DNA of 34,680 nt from NCBI RefSeq assembly GCF_001513955.1, contig NZ_KQ948146.1, positions 925,525 to 960,204 on the forward strand. Reading direction: 5' to 3'. Made by a program: the position numbers and the translations under genes. The stretch's first letter is position 1, and every line of letters starts with the position of its first letter. Shown here in pieces: positions 32,303 through 34,680 of the stretch. The notes below the pieces were generated by a model. That model was not told the origin of the DNA. It worked only from the letters and a program-made list of their open reading frames with translations, and did not search any database. Source of the DNA: Streptomyces pseudovenezuelae. Its GTDB lineage: Bacteria > Actinomycetota > Actinomycetes > Streptomycetales > Streptomycetaceae.

Positions 32303-33133
32303 TCAGGACGCGGCGAGGGTGCCCGCGGGACGGCGCGTGCCCCCGGGATCGCGGGCCGGGTCCAGGGCCGGGTCGAGGACGGGCGGGCGGCGCACATCGG
32401 CGGCGGCCCGCAGTTCGAGCAGCCACGGCAGGACCGTGCGCAGCACGACGTCGAGTCCGGCGCCGTCCGCGCCGAGCATCGCCTCCGCGGGCACCAGTAC
32501 CGGGTCGGCGAACACCGTGGAAGTCGCGCTGCCGCGGGGTCCGGCGACGCTTGGCCGCGCGGGGACGAACAGGTCAGGGGCGTGCGCCGGGACCGCCCAG
32601 AGCGTCAGGCCGTCGGGGGCGGCGAGGGGCCGGGAGGACCAGACGTAGAGGTCGGCCTCCCCCGCGGCGACCACCCGCTGCTTCCGGGCCCGCAGGGCCA
32701 CCACCTCACCGGAACGGGTGGCCACGGAGCCCGGCACCAGGAGCCGGGAGTCCGCCTCCGGCCCGTCCCCCTCCCCCGCCTGTTCCTCCTCCGACTCCGC
32801 GAGGGCGAGACTGGCGAGATGGCGTCCGGCGGCGATCTCGGCACGCAGCCAGGGGCCGCCGTGCGCCTCGATGACGGCAACGGCCGTGTAGTGCGACCGC
32901 AGCACGGCCGCGGTCGCCGGGCAGACCGGAGCGGTCCGCGCGACCACGTCGACGGCTTCGCGCAACCCCCGTCCCCCGCCGCCGAACTCGGTGGAGACGG
33001 TGAGTCCCAGGAGTCCCGCGCGGCCGAGGGCCGTCACGGCGCCGCGAGGGAACCGGCCCCGGACGGCCGCCGCCTCGGCGGCGGGTCCCGCGAGGCCGGC
33101 CAGGACTTCGGAGAGAGCGGTGCGGTACGACAC
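32303..33133 (-). CDS. Acyl-CoA dehydrogenase-like protein, C-terminally truncated
   Basis: A 276-aa protein that resembles the N-terminal helical and middle beta domains of acyl-CoA dehydrogenases: LGRAGLLGLTVSTEFGGGGR, then ATAAVLRSHYTAVAVIEAHG and the later TSTVFADPVLVPAEAMLGAD. Normal members have about 380-400 residues. The C-terminal four-helix domain, which carries the catalytic base and much of the FAD contact, is missing, and the protein ends in a Pro/Arg/Asp-rich tail. The next gene begins to overlap its neighbourhood only 18 nt later, so no lost fragment lies downstream. The GTG at 33133 has GAGGGGGAT 7 nt upstream. It is divergent from the second gntR and shares its operator. It may be a non-catalytic remnant or a binding protein. 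Confidence 0.7.
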   Translation of the reverse strand: MSYRTALSEVLAGLAGPAAEAAAVRGRFPRGAVTALGRAGLLGLTVSTEFGGGGRGLREAVDVVARTAPVCPATAAVLRSHYTAVAVIEAHGGPWLRAEIAAGRHLASLALAESEEEQAGEGDGPEADSRLLVPGSVATRSGEVVALRARKQRVVAAGEADLYVWSSRPLAAPDGLTLWAVPAHAPDLFVPARPSVAGPRGSATSTVFADPVLVPAEAMLGADGAGLDVVLRTVLPWLLELRAAADVRRPPVLDPALDPARDPGGTRRPAGTLAAS

Positions 33134-33182
33134 GGGGCATCCCCCTCGGACGTGGCTGCTGATCCACTGTCGAACGATAATT

Positions 33183-33201
33183 GCATACAGTATTCTGCAT
33201 G
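33183..33201. promoter_or_regulatory. GntR-type operator between the truncated dehydrogenase and the second gntR
   Basis: GCATACAGTATTCTGCATG keeps the ATAC-N8 geometry with GCAT as second half. Its core ACAGTATTCTG is identical to the box over the PAS promoter. It lies 50 nt from the dehydrogenase start and 125 nt from the gntR start. Confidence 0.7.
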
Positions 33202-33325
33202 GGAAGGTGACCGCGCCAGGGGTCAGGCCGGGCAATTTCCGGGACTCGGCACTGTGCGAGACACGGCGATCGGCAGACGGCTCGACCCGGCTCGATCCAT
33301 CAGCCCAACGAGGGAGACGGGACCC

Positions 33326-34018
33326 ATGCCCGACACACCCACCGTGACCGCCCGTGGCCCGATCAGCAGGCCCACCCCGCTGCGCCAGACGGTCTACGAG
33401 GCCCTGACCGAGCTGATCATCAACGGCTCGCTCCAACCCGGCCAGCGCCTCGTCGAGGCGGACCTCGCCGAGAGTCTCGGGGTGAGCCGGCAGCCGATCC
33501 GCGAGGCGCTGCAGCGGCTGCAGACCGCCGGCTGGGTGGACCTGCGCCCCTCCCAGGGGGCGTTCGTCCACTCCCCCACCACCGAGGAGTGCGCCCAACT
33601 GCTCAGCGTCCGGGCCCTTCTGGAGACCCGTTCGGCGCGCGACGCGGCCCGGCACGCCACTGGCCGTGACGTCGCCCGCCTGTGGGAGCTCCAGCAGGCC
33701 GGTCTGACCGCTCTCGCCGCCGCGGACGCCCGGGCCGTCGTGGAGGCGAACGCCGCCCTCCACGGCCACATCACCCTGCTGTCCCGCAACGCGGTCCTCG
33801 CCGAACTCATCCTCCAGGTCGACCGGCGGGTGCGCTGGTACTACATGCCCATCGCCAGGCCCCGCGGGAAGGACGCCTGGAACGAGCACGCGAGGATCAT
33901 CGAGGCCATCGGCGAGGGTTCCCCCGACCGCGCGGAGGCGCTGATGCGCCGGCACACCCGCAACACCACCGACTTCTACTGCCGGCAGATCGCCGCGGTG
34001 GTGGGCCGGGGAGACTGA
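33326..34018 (+). CDS. GntR-family regulator, FCD subfamily (paralogue 2)
   Basis: A 230-aa close paralogue of the GntR at 31595. The recognition region LAESLGVSRQPIREALQRLQ differs from paralogue 1 at two positions, and the wing VDLRPSQGAFVHSP at one, so both should bind the same DNA sequence. The FCD domain is less conserved (ANAALHGHITLLSRNAVL), which may mean a different ligand. GGGAG and GGGAC precede the ATG at 33326. It is divergent from the truncated dehydrogenase and convergent with the carbonic anhydrase gene. Its last codons form the left arm of the terminator hairpin. Confidence 0.9.
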   Translation: MPDTPTVTARGPISRPTPLRQTVYEALTELIINGSLQPGQRLVEADLAESLGVSRQPIREALQRLQTAGWVDLRPSQGAFVHSPTTEECAQLLSVRALLETRSARDAARHATGRDVARLWELQQAGLTALAAADARAVVEANAALHGHITLLSRNAVLAELILQVDRRVRWYYMPIARPRGKDAWNEHARIIEAIGEGSPDRAEALMRRHTRNTTDFYCRQIAAVVGRGD

Positions 34019-34033
34019 CCCCGGCCCACCACC
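33997..34033. terminator. Terminator hairpin with the gntR stop codon in its loop
   Basis: Perfect 15-bp arms (33997-34011 and 34019-34033) with the loop AGACTGA, whose TGA at 34016-34018 is the stop codon of gntR paralogue 2. It lies between convergent genes. Confidence 0.8.
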
Positions 34034-34083
34034 ACCGCCGCGCGACGCCGTCGTCGCCGCCGCCGCCGACCAGCCTGTCCGGC

Positions 34084-34605
34084 TCAGGAGTTCGGAGCGA
34101 TCTCCCGGAGCAGCCCCGTCGTGACGTCGAAGACGAAGCCACGCACGTCGTCGGTGTGCGGCAGGAACGGCGAGGTGCGCACCCGCTGCATGGACTGCCG
34201 TACGTCCTGGTCGACGTCGCGGAAGGCCTCCACCGCCCAGGCGGGGCGCTGACCGACCTCCAGCTCCAGCTCGTGCCGGAAGTCCTCGGTCAGGGTCTGC
34301 AGACCGCAGCCGGTGTGATGGATGAGCGCCACACTGCGGGTGCCGAGGGCACGCTGACTGATCGTCAGAGAACGGATCGTGTCGTCGGTGACCACACCGC
34401 CCGCGTTGCGGATGGTGTGGCAGTCGCCGAGCTCCAGGCCGAGCGCGGCATGCAGGTCGAGGCGGGCGTCCATGCACGCCACGACGGCGACGCGCAGGAC
34501 GGGTCGGGCGCCCATGCCGGGGTCGGTGAAACGGGCGGCGTAGGCGCGGTTGGCTTCCACGAGCCGGTCGGTGACCGTCGCGGTTCGGGGTACTGAAGTC
34601 GACAT
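34084..34605 (-). CDS. Beta-class carbonic anhydrase
   Basis: A 173-aa zinc enzyme interconverting CO2 and bicarbonate. The first zinc motif is CMDAR at residues 44-48 (Cys44, with the Asp46-Arg48 dyad), and the second is HHTGCG with His97 and Cys100 as ligands. The family text IRNAGGVVTDDTIRSLTISQ lies between them. The length fits the small actinobacterial type. GAGGT precedes the ATG at 34605. The preceding minus-strand gene, a probable CoA-transferase, ends only 27 nt upstream, so the two are probably cotranscribed. In this setting it would hydrate the CO2 released by oxalyl-CoA decarboxylase and formate dehydrogenase; that link is inferred from position. Confidence 0.9.
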   Translation of the reverse strand: MSTSVPRTATVTDRLVEANRAYAARFTDPGMGARPVLRVAVVACMDARLDLHAALGLELGDCHTIRNAGGVVTDDTIRSLTISQRALGTRSVALIHHTGCGLQTLTEDFRHELELEVGQRPAWAVEAFRDVDQDVRQSMQRVRTSPFLPHTDDVRGFVFDVTTGLLREIAPNS

Positions 34606-34632
34606 CGGGTTACCTCACTCCGGTCGGGTCGG

Positions 34633-34680
34633 TCAGATGACGCCCTGCTCCTTGAGCTGCGGCAACTCGGCCCGGGACAG
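34633..34680 (-). CDS. 3' end of a probable CaiB/BaiF (class III) CoA-transferase, partial
   Basis: Only the last 15 codons are in the window. They read LSRAELPQLKEQGVI and then TGA. This is very like the end of the frc product in this window (IGRLKESGVIV) and of class III CoA-transferases in general. The evidence is short, so a different family is possible. It is directly upstream of the carbonic anhydrase gene on the same strand. If confirmed, the cluster has a second oxalate-type or related CoA-transferase. Confidence 0.45.
   Translation of the reverse strand: MSRAELPQLKEQGVI

Overview
The window is chromosomal DNA from a Streptomyces or a very close actinomycete. It is extremely GC-rich with strong third-position GC bias, it uses many GTG starts, it carries a SARP/AfsR-type regulator, and two divergent genes contain the rare TTA codon that in Streptomyces depends on the bldA tRNA. 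All functional calls come from reading motifs and gene order; no database was searched.

Left part (1-10.5 kb), all on the minus strand unless stated: a four-gene operon (GNAT acetyltransferase, lipoprotein solute-binding protein, fused two-domain ABC permease, MFS exporter). Divergent from it, on the plus strand, are a CooC/MinD-like P-loop ATPase and a 130-aa conserved unknown, closed by a 17-bp perfect terminator hairpin. Then come a second, non-housekeeping-type elongation factor G (fusB-like) and a class C beta-lactamase-fold serine hydrolase.

Middle part (10.5-18.7 kb) is an accessory regulatory/conflict-type block. It holds an NB-ARC-TPR (NLR-like) protein whose N-terminus carries a short RHIM/BASS-like amyloid-signalling motif, a coupled pair of a GT-B-like transferase and a 143-aa unknown, a 1054-aa SARP-NB-ARC-TPR regulator, a possible 30-aa membrane peptide, and a small effector-like protein whose C-terminus carries a matching BASS-like motif. 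A tRNA-Leu(GAG) with a 25-bp perfect hairpin at its 3' side bounds the block.

Right part (19-34.7 kb) is a complete oxalate-to-CO2 catabolic cluster: formyl-CoA:oxalate CoA-transferase (frc), oxalyl-CoA decarboxylase (oxc), a divergent acyl-CoA (probably oxalate-CoA) ligase, a LysR regulator, an NAD-dependent formate dehydrogenase operon (fdsG-fdsB-fdsA-fdsD order), two paralogous FCD-type GntR regulators, a truncated acyl-CoA dehydrogenase, a beta-carbonic anhydrase, and the 3' end of a further probable CoA-transferase. Oxalate is activated to oxalyl-CoA, decarboxylated to formyl-CoA, exchanged to formate, and oxidised to CO2 with NADH gain; the carbonic anhydrase would handle the CO2.

Two sets of DNA palindromes tie the right part together. 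One (ATAC-N8-GTAT type) lies in front of fdsG, both gntR genes, the truncated dehydrogenase, lysR and a stand-alone PAS protein. The other is a pair of 17-bp LysR-type boxes in the oxc/ligase divergent promoter. This suggests a two-tier GntR/LysR regulon that was not evident from the gene list alone.
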